DNA of 64,000 nucleotides, taken from assembly GCA_021234155.1 (NCBI GenBank), contig JAJEKV010000054.1, forward strand, positions 4,449,962 through 4,513,961, given 5' to 3'. Below, in pieces: positions 32,501-43,925 of this stretch. This DNA comes from Isoetes taiwanensis (Eukaryota > Streptophyta > Lycopodiopsida > Isoetales > Isoetaceae). The notes beneath the pieces were generated by a model. The model made no database searches, was not told the DNA's origin, and saw only the letters and a program-made list of their open reading frames with translations. The position numbers and the translations under genes are program-made. Within the stretch, counting starts at the first letter, position 1; each line of letters begins with the position of its first letter.

Positions 32501-34980
32501 GACTACTCTCGAGATGTCTTTGCCGTGATCGCCCATCACATGCCGATGCTACATACGATTTCAAATAGGGGTTCGATGGTAAACCCGTGTATGCTTTTCT
32601 TATAGGCAAAGCAATGTTTTAAGTTTATATGGTTAATGTATAACTGACTAATTTCTCAAGGGAGGTGGGAGATCTTCAGCAAGAGAGACTATAGGTAGGG
32701 TTGCAGCTGGTGCAACTGCAAAAAAGATTCTTCAATTACACTTTGGAATAGAGGTATATTGTTTGTTCTGCCATATACTAGCCTTCAGAATACATCTCTA
32801 GCACCACGTTACGGATTTTAGTAGTCACGGCAAGCCTTTTGCATCCCTTCCTATATTCAGGTATTGGCTTATGTCTCACAAGTTCATAAAGTTGCAGTTC
32901 CTGAAGGAGTCATAGACCATTAACAACTTCACTATGGAACAGGTTTGGTGGGGAGGAAAACCAGCTGCTGGTTTGTATGAGCATATTGGGTATAATGGAT
33001 CACTCACTTCTATTGTAATGATTGCAGACTATTTTCTTGCATGCACGCTTCTTCCTCTCTAATGCAAATTGGACTGATTTGAGAAACCCAACCCTTCCAT
33101 AGGGATATGGCAGCATCGAGAAAAGACAAAAAAGGATTATGCAGAGTTAGATTTTTTAACCGCTTTATGATGTCTTCTGTGTTTCGAGGTCCAACATGGG
33201 ATGCGGATTGGACCATACCGAAGTTGAAGACTTCTGAATTTTCTGTTTGCCTTTGCAACGTGGTCTCTGGACATGTCTCTATCAGAAAACCTCGCAAATT
33301 CGTGATAACGCATACACACCTTGAGCCTTGGGATCAATGTCATTAGACGATTGAGCAAAGATTTTCTTCCACGCCGGAGTCTCCTTATTGTACAAGCCTT
33401 TCTCCCCGCCTTTGAATCGCTTGGAGTCCATGTAAACCGCGTTTCCTCTCGCTGTAAGACAAGCACTGCTTGACTGCATGAATGCGGTGAGACTTTTACA
33501 ATATGAGATATATGAGACATGTTCGTGCATATGGTATTCAATTCAAAGAAGGGTCTGACGGAATAGGAGTCTATGCTGCAAAAGATATTCTAGACATTCA
33601 GAAGCTGTTGTTATACCTCTGATATGTACAAACCGAAAGCATGTGAATATGGTAACTGTAGAATAAAAATTTCGTAGTTCAACTTTAGCCCACTTCATTT
33701 TGGTTATATTCTGGTAGCTTGTTTAATTTGTTTTGTAAATACAGACTATTATTGAGATACCAATGGAGCTTATGATTATAGTAATGGTCCTACTATTGCT
33801 GAGAAAATGATAGAAGCAATTGATGCAGTAAGAGTGAAAGGCGATATCTGTTATGGGTAGTGACATGTATTGCACGGAATGTTCCCAAGGTAATCTATTG
33901 ACTTGGTTGATGGCTCCCTTGCTCTGTCATTGCCATCTACTTCATAAGAACATTTCGTGACGACAAACAACAAAAGAAATAAATACGTAACCTTAACAAA
34001 AACTAAGTACGTGGCTTTTCTTCAAATTTTTCCTTTTTTCCAAGTGTGAAATGACCATGCTCATTTTGTTGGTGTCTTTAACATTAGGGACTTGGTTCTC
34101 CAGTTTTTGATAAACTCGCGGGCGTAGCTTGCCAAAGCACTTATGTCACTCCCAAAGAACAAAAGGTTTTGAAATCGGTGGGTTTTCTCGGGCACGCTAT
34201 CGCTGAAGGAAGTTTTTTCTTTGTGGCAAGTAAGATAATGTTGAAATGATTATTGTACATGTGTTCCTTAATGACCGGAAGTGAACACAATGATGAGTTT
34301 TATATTGATAACATGGGAAATGTAAGAACAAGAACAAATAGAGACGGAGGCATCGTGCAAGTATTGGACCTTATTAATATCAATTGCGAGATAAAAACCA
34401 AGTCAATTGTCAATGTGCACAATGTCATTTTATGGAAAGGTCTAAGCTTTGACTGTTCTTACTTAGCAGGGAGTCTCAAATGGGGAGACAATTGTACCAA
34501 GAGTTGCATTTAAACCGACATCAACAATTACAAAGAAGTGAAGGTTGAGGCAAAGATTTGGCTTTTGCCAAAAATCTTGCGTGCTAACAAGTCCTCTTTA
34601 ACGAAAAATCAAAAGACCGTGAACACGGGTGGTAAAGTGGAGACGTAACTAAGGGCTCTGGGAAGACATTAACCTTTTGTTGTTCCAAGAGGTATATTAA
34701 TAGCATAACAAACATTTTGTTTTATCGGGGAAGACATTAACCTTTTGTTGTTCCAAGAGGTATATTAATAGCATAACAAACATTTTGTTTTATTTATAAC
34801 TAAGTTCGCGCTCAGATCCGCAAATGCTCCAATGGTTGAAGCTATGGTGGCTTTAGTTCGGTTGATCGGCTTGTTTCAAAGAATATGCACAATGCCAGTT
34901 CTTACCGTTAGATTCTGTCATAAGTGAAAGAACCATAAGGCAAAAAGATGAGTCTCATGCAGTGGAGCACCAAGCTACAG
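32501..34980 (+). pseudogene. Chorismate synthase gene fragment, copy 2
   Basis: The same nine exon-like segments and introns as 21341-23793, with the same shared lesions. Additional small changes sit at CAG/CTG/CCG sites: for instance caag against aaag forms, and the end of the fifth exon (catccag in copy 1, catcgtg here). It has no separate function. The working gene must lie elsewhere in the genome. Confidence 0.9.
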
Positions 34981-36672
34981 GTGTTTTAGCACTTTTTTTG
35001 TATTACCCACATCCGTGGAATTCTGGAGTACAAAATCCAGATATATAATGACAAATGTATTTTGCACTATAAAACACATCAGACATGTGAAAAGCTTGGA
35101 ATTAGATCATGAAGATATTAACAAATTGTGCATCATTTATTCATATTTATTGTGGCCATCAAGTGTCTTATCAATATCACACCTCCATTTTCACATGAGA
35201 AGCTGTGAGACATCGGAAATTTAATTTGGGGAAGGTCTTTTTAAGGAAAAATTCTCAACGAAAATTTTGAGTTCTACAAAATAAATGGTGTAGAATTTAA
35301 CAAAATTCTGGTTTTGAAGTTGATTACAAGAATTTGACCAACATGAATAGTAGAGAGCTACAACATTGTGTATTAGAGGTATGTTAAAGTGTTGATTCCA
35401 CGCTCCAAGTTAGATAGCTACAACATTGTGTATTAGAGGTATGTTAAAGTATGTTGTCCACGCTCCAAGTTGACTGTCACGAAATCTTCATGCAATCTCC
35501 CAAGCACCAAATATCCTTGAACAGAATATAAAAACTTATTACTTCCATAATGAAACATAAACAATTTGGAGAAGTTGGTCACCATTGTAATCATTTGGCA
35601 GAAATGTGGACTTAGGGACAGGGTGTGGGAGGAATAAGGTTTATGAAGTTCTTGAACATTTTCTTAGCCATACAGATGCTTTATGTGTCATGTCCAAGTT
35701 GCAACATGTTATGGGTTTGCGAGATTTTTATACAATTTCTTGACAATAGAAAAAACACAAACAATACAAATAAAATGAATATTTTGGAGCTTCTCCCTAA
35801 TTAATGCTTACAGGTGTTGCCTCATTTTCTTTTGAATTCGCAGGAGTGCTTCGCATAGCAGCTACATTATTTGCTTAATTGTACAATAAAACTCCTATAG
35901 AACATGCTCTAAAACTTAATAAAGAACATTGTACTTGTAATTTAATGTATCAAATATGGAAGATATATAGCCTAAAAAGGTTAAATATATGAATCAAAGA
36001 TTGTGCTTCATTAAAGGAGGCTTTGCATCTTGTTTGAACATCATAGAAAGTGACGTAGTTGATTAGAGGCACAACTTGCAACTTGCCAACATAAAGAAAT
36101 AAATCACCAAAATGCAATAGAGGGTAGACACATAAAGAAATAAATCACCCCGACCAATAGTTGGTAGATGGCAAGACAAATGTTTTTGAAGGTTACAACA
36201 TTAAGAATTATTCACCGTCAAACACCAACCAACCATTGCTTGGCTAGCCAGATGGATGCTCCAGATCTCATATAAGCACCGTCAGCGACCATCAAGAATG
36301 TACCAAGACAATTAAAGAACATATTTTACCTAACATGCATAGCCATGCTAGATTTCTCAGTTATGTGCAAAAAGATTGAGAGAGTGTCTCAAATGATGGC
36401 ATTTTCAAAATACGATCATATGTTTGTGAGAAAACTTGAGACTTAGGATAACTCTATCATATGGAATTCATTATATCCATGACAAAACAAGCTTATTCGA
36501 TACAGGGACATTTATCTCCATAGATGGAGCTTAATGGAAGACTTAAGACATGTAAAGACTACATCAGTTGTGTTTATGAATAAATCTCCAATTTAATAGG
36601 TTCCCCACAATATTTATTTGTTGAAGTTAAATCCACAATTCTCATTAATTTTAAATTTATACCCGACAAAAA
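34981..36672. other. Helitron 3' part, copy 2, no gene seen
   Basis: Non-coding. A ~60-bp phrase (agatagctacaacattgtgt onward) is locally duplicated near 35350-35460, and ~50 bp near 35941-35995 is absent from copy 1. Confidence 0.5.
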
Positions 36673-36701
36673 GCCTAGCAACGCTGGGCACTTTTTCTAG
36701 T
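36673..36701 (+). terminator. Helitron 3' hairpin and CTAG/T end, copy 2
   Basis: Identical to the copy 1 end: gcctagc/gctgggc hairpin, actttttCTAG, then T. Confidence 0.85.
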
Positions 36702-39307
36702 GAGATATATGGAAATAATGTATGCATAAGGACTGCCAAAAATAAAAAATACAAGCACATAAAATGGAGAGCATGAACGCATCCTTATGAAAATAGATGA
36801 GAAAACAAACCCCTAATTGCACTAAGTTAAAGCGAGGAAAAGCGAGCATACCCCATCCTCAAAATAGAACGTATCCACATCCATAACCTAATTCTGCTAA
36901 GAATGCATTCATAATGGTCCACCAATCAACAAATGAAGAAAACCTAGAAAAATGCCCAAGCATGATGACATCACAACGATGCAAAATGATCAAATGAAAC
37001 AATGTGCAAGCGCAGACTAAAAGGCTCAAGACATCAAGAACATAGAATATCGACTCAAAACCAAAGGAAAAGAAGGCCTAGGTAAAACCGGACGCCATCC
37101 GATCGGAGATGGAGCAATCGTGAATTTATGACTGGGTAAGCTCGAAAATAAGGATACAAGAAAGGTTCCACGTCAAATGTTAGCACAAGACCATGCCAAA
37201 AGAAAAAATTTCATCAGCCTAAACTCCCAACATAAACACAAATTCGAGACATGCAATGCATGAAAGAGACTGATACTGAAGCACGATATCTGTCAACACA
37301 ATACCAAAGTTGCTATGCAATCCAGTGCAATCCAAGCTACGGGCATAATAAGCAATGGCGAATACGCAAATGCTAAAAGCAAGATCATTGCATAATTATA
37401 ACAAGCATGAACTAGCGCCAAGACTAGTCGAGCTATGGCAACCCGAATGAATGAGACATACAACCCAAACACATTACTTGGCAATTAGCTTCTAGAAAAA
37501 CATGAGAACTTAAAATGACCTAGCCAAAAAACTTTAAATGACATGCCAACCCAAGACACGACAACCACAAAGTTTCCACCATGGCACCCTCGCGTTGCTC
37601 ACAAAGTTATCACAGCCTGATACAAGCAGGCAACAAGGGGGCTATACACTCGCTATACCAATCAACAACCGCCATCCAATAAGAACATGCAAAAACACAT
37701 GCACCCGTGCTAGATGCTCATGTTGAAAAAATAGATACTTCGTCATATGAAGAAATGAATAAGGTAAGCAAAAAACGATATCTACTATGCTGAACAAGAT
37801 GAGCAAAATGTCAAAAATGTCTTTACTAACGAAATTATTGCACCCGTATTCAGAAAAAGCACTATATATGTATTTTCGCAAACGACAACCATGATGCAAG
37901 ATTACGATAAACCATGCAGTAAATCATCCATGCTAGACTAATAATTGTGAAGAAATAAAGTCTACATCCTAGAAGTGTGTCCTCTACGCCCAACCGCACC
38001 AACAATAAAAAAATGTAGAAACCAATGCCACCTTAAAAACTTACAGGTAAATTCAATACAGTGAACTTGTCATAGTCGCCCAAGAACATTTGGTGAAGCA
38101 TCTCCGACCGACAAGCTTTTGATGTCGCGCCATGCACTCCACCCATAGAGCAACCGCCAATAATCAACGATCATGCCTATATGAAAAGTGCACTATCCAT
38201 AGGCCTACGATGATAGTGAGATCACAATGACACAAGCCGCAACAATCTGCGAAACTTGGAAAACCAAGAAGAGAGTCAAGCCTTTAATATAATTGCCATG
38301 GGATAACCCACATGGGCCACAAGAAGGTAATGTAAAGACTAAAAACTATGGTAAAAATGACAAATTTTAATGTGAGCACCCGTAAATTGGGCACCCATTC
38401 TATAACCCGATGGGGAAGATTCGACAGATTCGTGTGGAGCACCGCCGCCTAATTCGACCTGGCAAATCAAGCACCGCCGCCGAATCCGACTGCGCAATCG
38501 ACTACGGGCAAGCCAAATCGGTGGCCGAATCGCGGATCGCCCGGATCCGTGCAAACCCACCGCCTCAAATGGATGCCTAGTACGATCGGTTTGAGCGGCA
38601 CTCCGGGTTGCGAGATTGAAGTAAAACCGCCCTCCGTAAAACCATGAGATCGAGAAACGAAATCATCTATCAATTTGTGCGCAAACCATGAAAAACACAA
38701 AGAGACTAAGAGGTTGAATGGGGATTCAATCGAGAGCGCTTGATGCGTAAGAACAATAAGATCTAAGCTAAACAATAAAAGCTTATCAAATAAAGGGAGT
38801 CGCCGTAACACGTTAGCCAGTAGTTCATGGGCTAGTTTAATCAAACCTCCAAACGGAATATCGAGCGGATCATGTACAAAGAACCAAATGGAATAAGAAA
38901 AGCCTGAAAACCTAACTGATGACAAAAAAGGAAAACACCAAAGCGGGCATCCCAACAATAACCTTGGTTCTTCTCTATGAAACAAAAACTAAAAACAATA
39001 GCAACGATTCGGACAATCCGACCTTTGATTTCCAAGCTACCGGCCGTGAGCTTTAGGTGGTCGAGCTTTAGGTGGGTCTGCGGTGGCCTCCATCAAGGTC
39101 GGCCCGCTCAACCTAAACCCCACATGATCCATCAACGAAAGCGGCCCGCATCAAACCAGCACCAAGCAAACCCGTGGTTTACAAATCAAGCCCGTGCAAC
39201 CCCAAACTTATAAGGCCAAGCAGACCCATTTTCCTCAGTAGAAGAATAGGTAGGAAAGGGGGAAGCAGACCCATTTGTCCTCAGTAGAAGAATAGGTAGG
39301 AAAGGGG
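36702..39307. other. Right part of tandem unit 2, no gene recognised
   Basis: Copy of 25486-28024. The GC-richer patch at 38380-38640 is where CNG-type differences from copy 1 are densest. Confidence 0.45.
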
Positions 39308-39456
39308 AAAATTTGTGGAGCCAAAGAGCAGAAATGGAAGAAGCTCAAGAGAACGCCGATGAAAAGAGGAAATGAAATAGAGTTGGTATAAATAGGAGAA
39401 GCGAGAGAGGGCGTCCCCATCCAAGGAATGTCGGTTCTATCGCAATAGAACCGTGG
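39308..39456. repeat. Terminal repeat R3
   Basis: Third copy of R, ending gtggcatt at 39456 where similarity stops. Its palindrome is shorter than in R1 and R2 (cggttctat/cgcaatagaaccg), as is common when palindromes are replicated. Confidence 0.8.
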
Positions 39457-39680
39457 CATTATAAACTTCTAAACTGGTTGTTATGATATTAGGTGTGAAC
39501 TTCTACGATACTAACTATGGAGGCTGTATAATTTTTGTATAAGCATATAAGTATAGCCTTATAATTATCATTTCAACATAGTTAAATTGCAATATTACTT
39601 GTTATTGTACCTTGTAAGGTTGATGCAGGTTTATCACCTTACCGTAACGCTGAGGATAGCATTATGCTAAGGGGAGAGAA
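39457..39680 (+). mobile_element. LTR retroelement internal tail with polypurine tract
   Basis: Fossil of the last coding residues and polypurine tract (aaggggagagaa, 39669-39680) of a Ty3/gypsy-type element directly before its 3' LTR. The rest of the interior is gone, replaced by the tandem array. Broken. Confidence 0.55.
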
Positions 39681-41319
39681 TGTGATGTTTCCCTAAAATA
39701 TACGATATAAATACGTATATTTCTAGGCTATGTCACCATACAAGCCTACCTTAATAGTCTTGTATACCGTAGTGTGTGGATAAGGGAGCATGGCTAAGTT
39801 ATGTATATAGCTTTGCCAACCTTAAGGTGGAACCATTTCTGCATGGTCTCAACCTATTGGCCACCCGCCATATGGATGCACCCTATTGGAGCCACGTGGC
39901 ATGACATGGCAAACCTAACATACTAATGGCCAAACCCTAACCATAGAGCATTTTCTGGCTCCAATAGTACTGGAACCCTGTTCGCGCTCGAAACTCCTTT
40001 TCGAGAATCGTCTGCTACAGCACAACATAGCTCAGCGGCATGTACACGTCAGAAGGAGTCGGAGGTACTCCGAACCACTTGCATAACGATGGAGGCGCTG
40101 CGAGCAGATGGAAGTCCTCCGGAGTAGGTATTTGGAGTAGATTCCTTGGTAGATCATCTGGAAGTTAGGATTCCAGATGAGTTAGGATTTCATATCTCTA
40201 GTAGAGCCATTCTTGAACCCTCATTTTGGATCTCGAACCCTAATTAATGAACCCTAATTGTAAGTTAGATGCATGTGATTAGGATTCGATATTATTCTTC
40301 TTATTTATCACGTTATATGGATATATAATGTTGGTTGATCATGTTTGCACCTCTTGTATTGGGAATGGGGGTAGAGTCCTAGTAGCCTTGTTTAGATGAT
40401 GCTTTAGTTTAGACGCTTTAGTTCCTATTATATGCAGCCTGTGTATAGAGCCCACCTGGCTACGAAGGCTATGGAGTGATTGAGCACCATATAATGGGGT
40501 CAATGGCAAAGTGGAGGGAGATCCCTGCTGAGCGCGACTACTGGGGACCCATAGTGGGCTAGGCCTATAGTCGGTCACTTCTTGTGGGCCAGTTATGAGT
40601 CCGACACTTCCTAGGTCAATGGTGTCGCCCTGACTCTCAAGAGCTGCAGGTGTCAGCCTGACTCTTATTTTGGGACGTTCAGTCGGGTACGGACGTGTGT
40701 CACCACGATCCTCTAGCTGCCTATGGAGCCACTGTACTTTGGGAGGGGGGCATGTAACCCCTCCTACCTCATCGGACCAGGGAGATGCAACCTCGAGTAG
40801 TCCCATTAGATGATACCATGGGATTACGTCTCCAACAGGTTACAGTCACTATAGAGCCTGATTTAGCATATCTGCAAGGTATGCACAGGAGGAATGTATG
40901 GAATGGTCAACCTTAGCCATTGTCTATTGCAAGTTCAAGTCATTGCCATAACTCGTTCTGCTCTATCTTGAGACCCCAGCCGTCAGTCTACGTTCCCCAC
41001 GAGTCTGAGCCTGGGTAGGAGCTCATGTGATGATGATGTATTGATATTTATGATGGATCTATGGATGGATAGATGGTACTACCCTTCGAGGTAGCTGATT
41101 GTATATTGTTATTGCTAGTGCTAATGTTTATGTTTATACTTCCATTGTTATAGGAGCCCATAGGGGAAAGGCGCGCAAGACACCTTCGTGTCCCCTTCCC
41201 GCGCCATGGCCATCCTAGGTGCAGGATAGACGGAGGGTCCATGCGGCAGGTGTGCTGGATGGTGGATTTCCTTCGAGATGTATGACGGGGCATCATATAT
41301 TTGGTGGGGAAACATCACA
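39681..41319 (+). mobile_element. 3' LTR of an LTR retrotransposon fossil
   Basis: About 1.64 kb bounded by 13-bp terminal inverted repeats, TGTGATGTTTCCC and GGGAAACATCACA, giving the TG...CA ends of LTRs. A polypurine tract lies immediately before it and no primer-binding site follows, so it is a 3' LTR. It is related to the LTR at 59905-61386 by many shared blocks (for example agagcccacctggcta and cctcatcggacc), but the two are well diverged, which implies an old family. Confidence 0.8.
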
Positions 41320-42269
41320 ATTTCAAATGTTATCTTGTTCTTTGGAATCAACCTTCAATACGCTTCGCACGGTCATTATCCCCTCCCACGGAATCATGTC
41401 CATGTGTATTTCTTCCAGTAGGATCACTATGTCTATAGAAAAAAGGCTATACATAAAATATAGAGCTATAACATAGATCAATTTTGACCCTCCAAAATAA
41501 GTGTATTAGATACAGATTTTTGAAACTCGGTCAAGTCCGATGCAAACCCTGCTTCATTATGTGCTTCTTGCCACCTCTCTAGTCTTGTTATTCATTCTCA
41601 GGCACCACCAGAGGGATGGATCTATATATTTCAACTGATCTTGTCATTATTCTATTGGTTCAAGGAATCCGCCACTTGCACAAAACCATAAAATCGTGCC
41701 CTAAAAACCTATTTTGAGGTTATCGAAATGGAAGATTACCAATATACCATTATAGTTTTAGAAAATTTCTGACAAGCTATCGGTATTTCTAAAATTACTA
41801 AAATGCCATTCTTTCTTCTATATGCGCTAAGAAAATATAACGGGAAGAAATTTTGTGGTGTCGCCGATCGATTGCACCTCAAAAATTTCGCCGATGTAGT
41901 CATTTTGCCAGCAAATATGTGGGAGAGGAGGAGGAGGAGGAGGAGGAGGAGGAGGAGGAGGAGGAGGAGGAGGAGGAGAATGCATGCAAGCAAAGTACGT
42001 TTTGTTCTTTTCTTTTTAATAGTTCTCAGCAGGAAAATCAAGTTTTCTTTCCTTTTCAAAAAGCACTTCCCTCAATTTCGAAAAAAGATTGATTCGCTTT
42101 CATCTTCTTTTATCATTTCTTTTGATCTTTCAAAAATTCGAATTTGCATCTATCTTCTCTCACAATGCATGTATTCTTTCAAAAATTAGATATGCATACA
42201 TCTTTTGTGATTTGCATTGCTATTAGAATACATTTCTACTCTGATTTTAGTGCCTTCTAATCAGTTTGC
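41320..42269. other. Spacer with GGA microsatellite
   Basis: Host-like flank after the LTR. The only notable feature is the GGA run at 41923-41978. Confidence 0.6.
41923..41978. repeat. (GGA)n microsatellite
   Basis: About 18 uninterrupted GGA/GAG units. The poly-R, poly-E and poly-L frames over it are artefacts. Confidence 0.95.
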
Positions 42270-43925
42270 TTGCTTTTTGCAGGTTTTATTGATGTAGTTA
42301 TTGCATGGAGCAAGATCTTGGAGATCATGGGGATAGCAGAAGATAATTTAGTTTTAGGAAAAGAGTTTGCAAATATTGATGAGCTCTGTCATGTCATTGT
42401 GACTCATACTATTAGAAACCATGTGCACCTTTTTCCAGTTGCCTCAGATAGCAGCAGGTATATAATTGAGTGCGCTTCAAAGAAAGATGGTTGTTTATGG
42501 AGGCTTCATGGTTCCCTTAAAAATGGAGGACCTACTTGCAAGATCAGCACATTACGTTGCAGAATATATTTGTGGTGGTGTTTCTATGTTGGGAAAATAA
42601 GCATGCCACTGTTAAATGGGTAGCAAGACAGTACTTGAGAAAGTTTAGGAATCATGCCTGACATTAAACCATATGAGTTGGCATCAGATATTCGGCGTGT
42701 GGTTATTATGAACAGTTAAAGCTAGCTAATCTAGGTACATATGCAACATTGCAAGAAAGGGAAGGCCATTTTTTCCAATTGTTTTTAGCATTTAATGCTT
42801 TTTTGAAAGGATTTCAATTTTATAGACCTCTCATTGGTCTAGATGGAATATTTTTGACAGGAAAATACTAATGAATTTTGTTGTCCGCTACTGCTATTGA
42901 TGCAATAGAAAAAGTTGTTTCCTTTGGCTTTTGGAGTGTGCGATGTTGAAAATGAGGGCAATTGGGTGTGGTTCATGCAGAGTTTGGCAGATACAAGAAT
43001 GGTTGCTAGAAATGACTTGGCTTTCATTTCAGATAGGTAGAAAGGATTGTTGTAAGCAGTTTCCTTGGTTTTCCCTGGCAAGGAACATGCCTTTTGCATG
43101 AGGCATTTGGATGTAACAATTCTGAGCTTGTAAGTTTTTTTTGGAAGGCAGCTTATGCAATAACAAATTTGAATATGATATATGTGTGGATGAGATGAGG
43201 AAAATCAGCGCCAACGCAACCACTACATTCTAGATGGTGCTCCTCCTTGTTACTGGGCAACTACGTATTTCAAAGGTAAGCGTTTCAAACATCTCACTTC
43301 TAATATAGCAGAGTCTTTAAACTCTTGGCTACTAGAAGCTAGAGATAAGCCAATTATTAGTATGCTAGAGATAATCTAAATAAAAGTTTGTGTGTGATTT
43401 TATGAGAGAAGGAATGTTGCAAATGTTGCTATAAGAACTCTTGAAAATGCATGACATGAATCTTTGGTTTCAGAAGCAGAAAGAGAAGTAAAAGAAGTCG
43501 GAAAGCATGCAAGACATTATCAAGTTTTGCCTACAAATGATCATGTGTTTGAAATACGGACAAACAAAACTTCAAGGATAGTGAATTTGTTGGCAAGAAC
43601 ATGTTCATGTAGTAGTTGGCAGACCTCTGGATTGCCTTGTTCCCATGCTATATCTGCAATATATTTCAAGAAGCTCGGCCCGCAAGATTATGCACATGAA
43701 TGTTTCGCGTTAGCCTCCTATTTGAACACTTCTGTTAGAAGTATTTGTCCTGTGGTGGAAGGGGATGATGGTTCATTTGGGCAGGTAACAAGATTGCTTC
43801 CATCAAGAAGTCATCATCGGCCTGGACGCCTAAAGAAGAGATGCATACGGACCGAAGATGCATTGAAAGAAGTGATAAAATTCGCATGTTCTAACTGTGG
43901 GGAACAAACATGGCACAATAGCTGA
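42270..43925 (+). pseudogene. MULE (MuDR-type) transposase, broken
   Basis: Decayed Mutator-like transposase, which cuts and rejoins element ends. In order: a MuDR N-terminal domain at about 42330-42560 (FANIDELCHVIVTHTIRNHV, IIECASKKDGCLWRLHG), remnants of the DDE core at about 42820-43100 (RPLIGLDGIF; SDR.KGLL..VSLVFPG; FCMRHLD), a region before the finger (about 43290-43440), a SWIM zinc finger at about 43590-43640 (CSCSSWQTSGLPCSHAIS, the CxC...CxH pattern) and a C-terminal zinc-knuckle-like CSNCGEQTWHN. A CAG acceptor sits just before 42282. Several frameshifts and stops break the core. The final 150-residue frame (43464-43925) is open. No terminal inverted repeats were found. Confidence 0.82.

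Larger units (their letters stand above)
31352..36700 (+). mobile_element. Non-autonomous Helitron with captured chorismate synthase, copy 2
   Basis: Same ends as copy 1: TCTCTCTTTATACTAAAGGG after A at 31351, and hairpin plus CTAG at 36697-36700 before T. It was duplicated along with the surrounding unit, not inserted independently, because the flanking bases are the same. Confidence 0.85.
29013..39307. repeat. Long tandem unit, copy 2 (~10.3 kb)
   Basis: Collinear with 17839-28024: purine tract 29045-31351, Helitron 31352-36700, right part 36701-39307. True structural differences from copy 1 cluster at 35000-36200, including a ~60-bp local duplication near 35400 and ~50 bp present only here near 35940-35995. 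Elsewhere the copies mostly differ by short changes at CNG triplets. Confidence 0.9.

Noticed and set aside
41736-42189. Poly-R, poly-E and poly-L proteins over 41.9 kb
   Set aside because: Produced by the GGA microsatellite in different frames.
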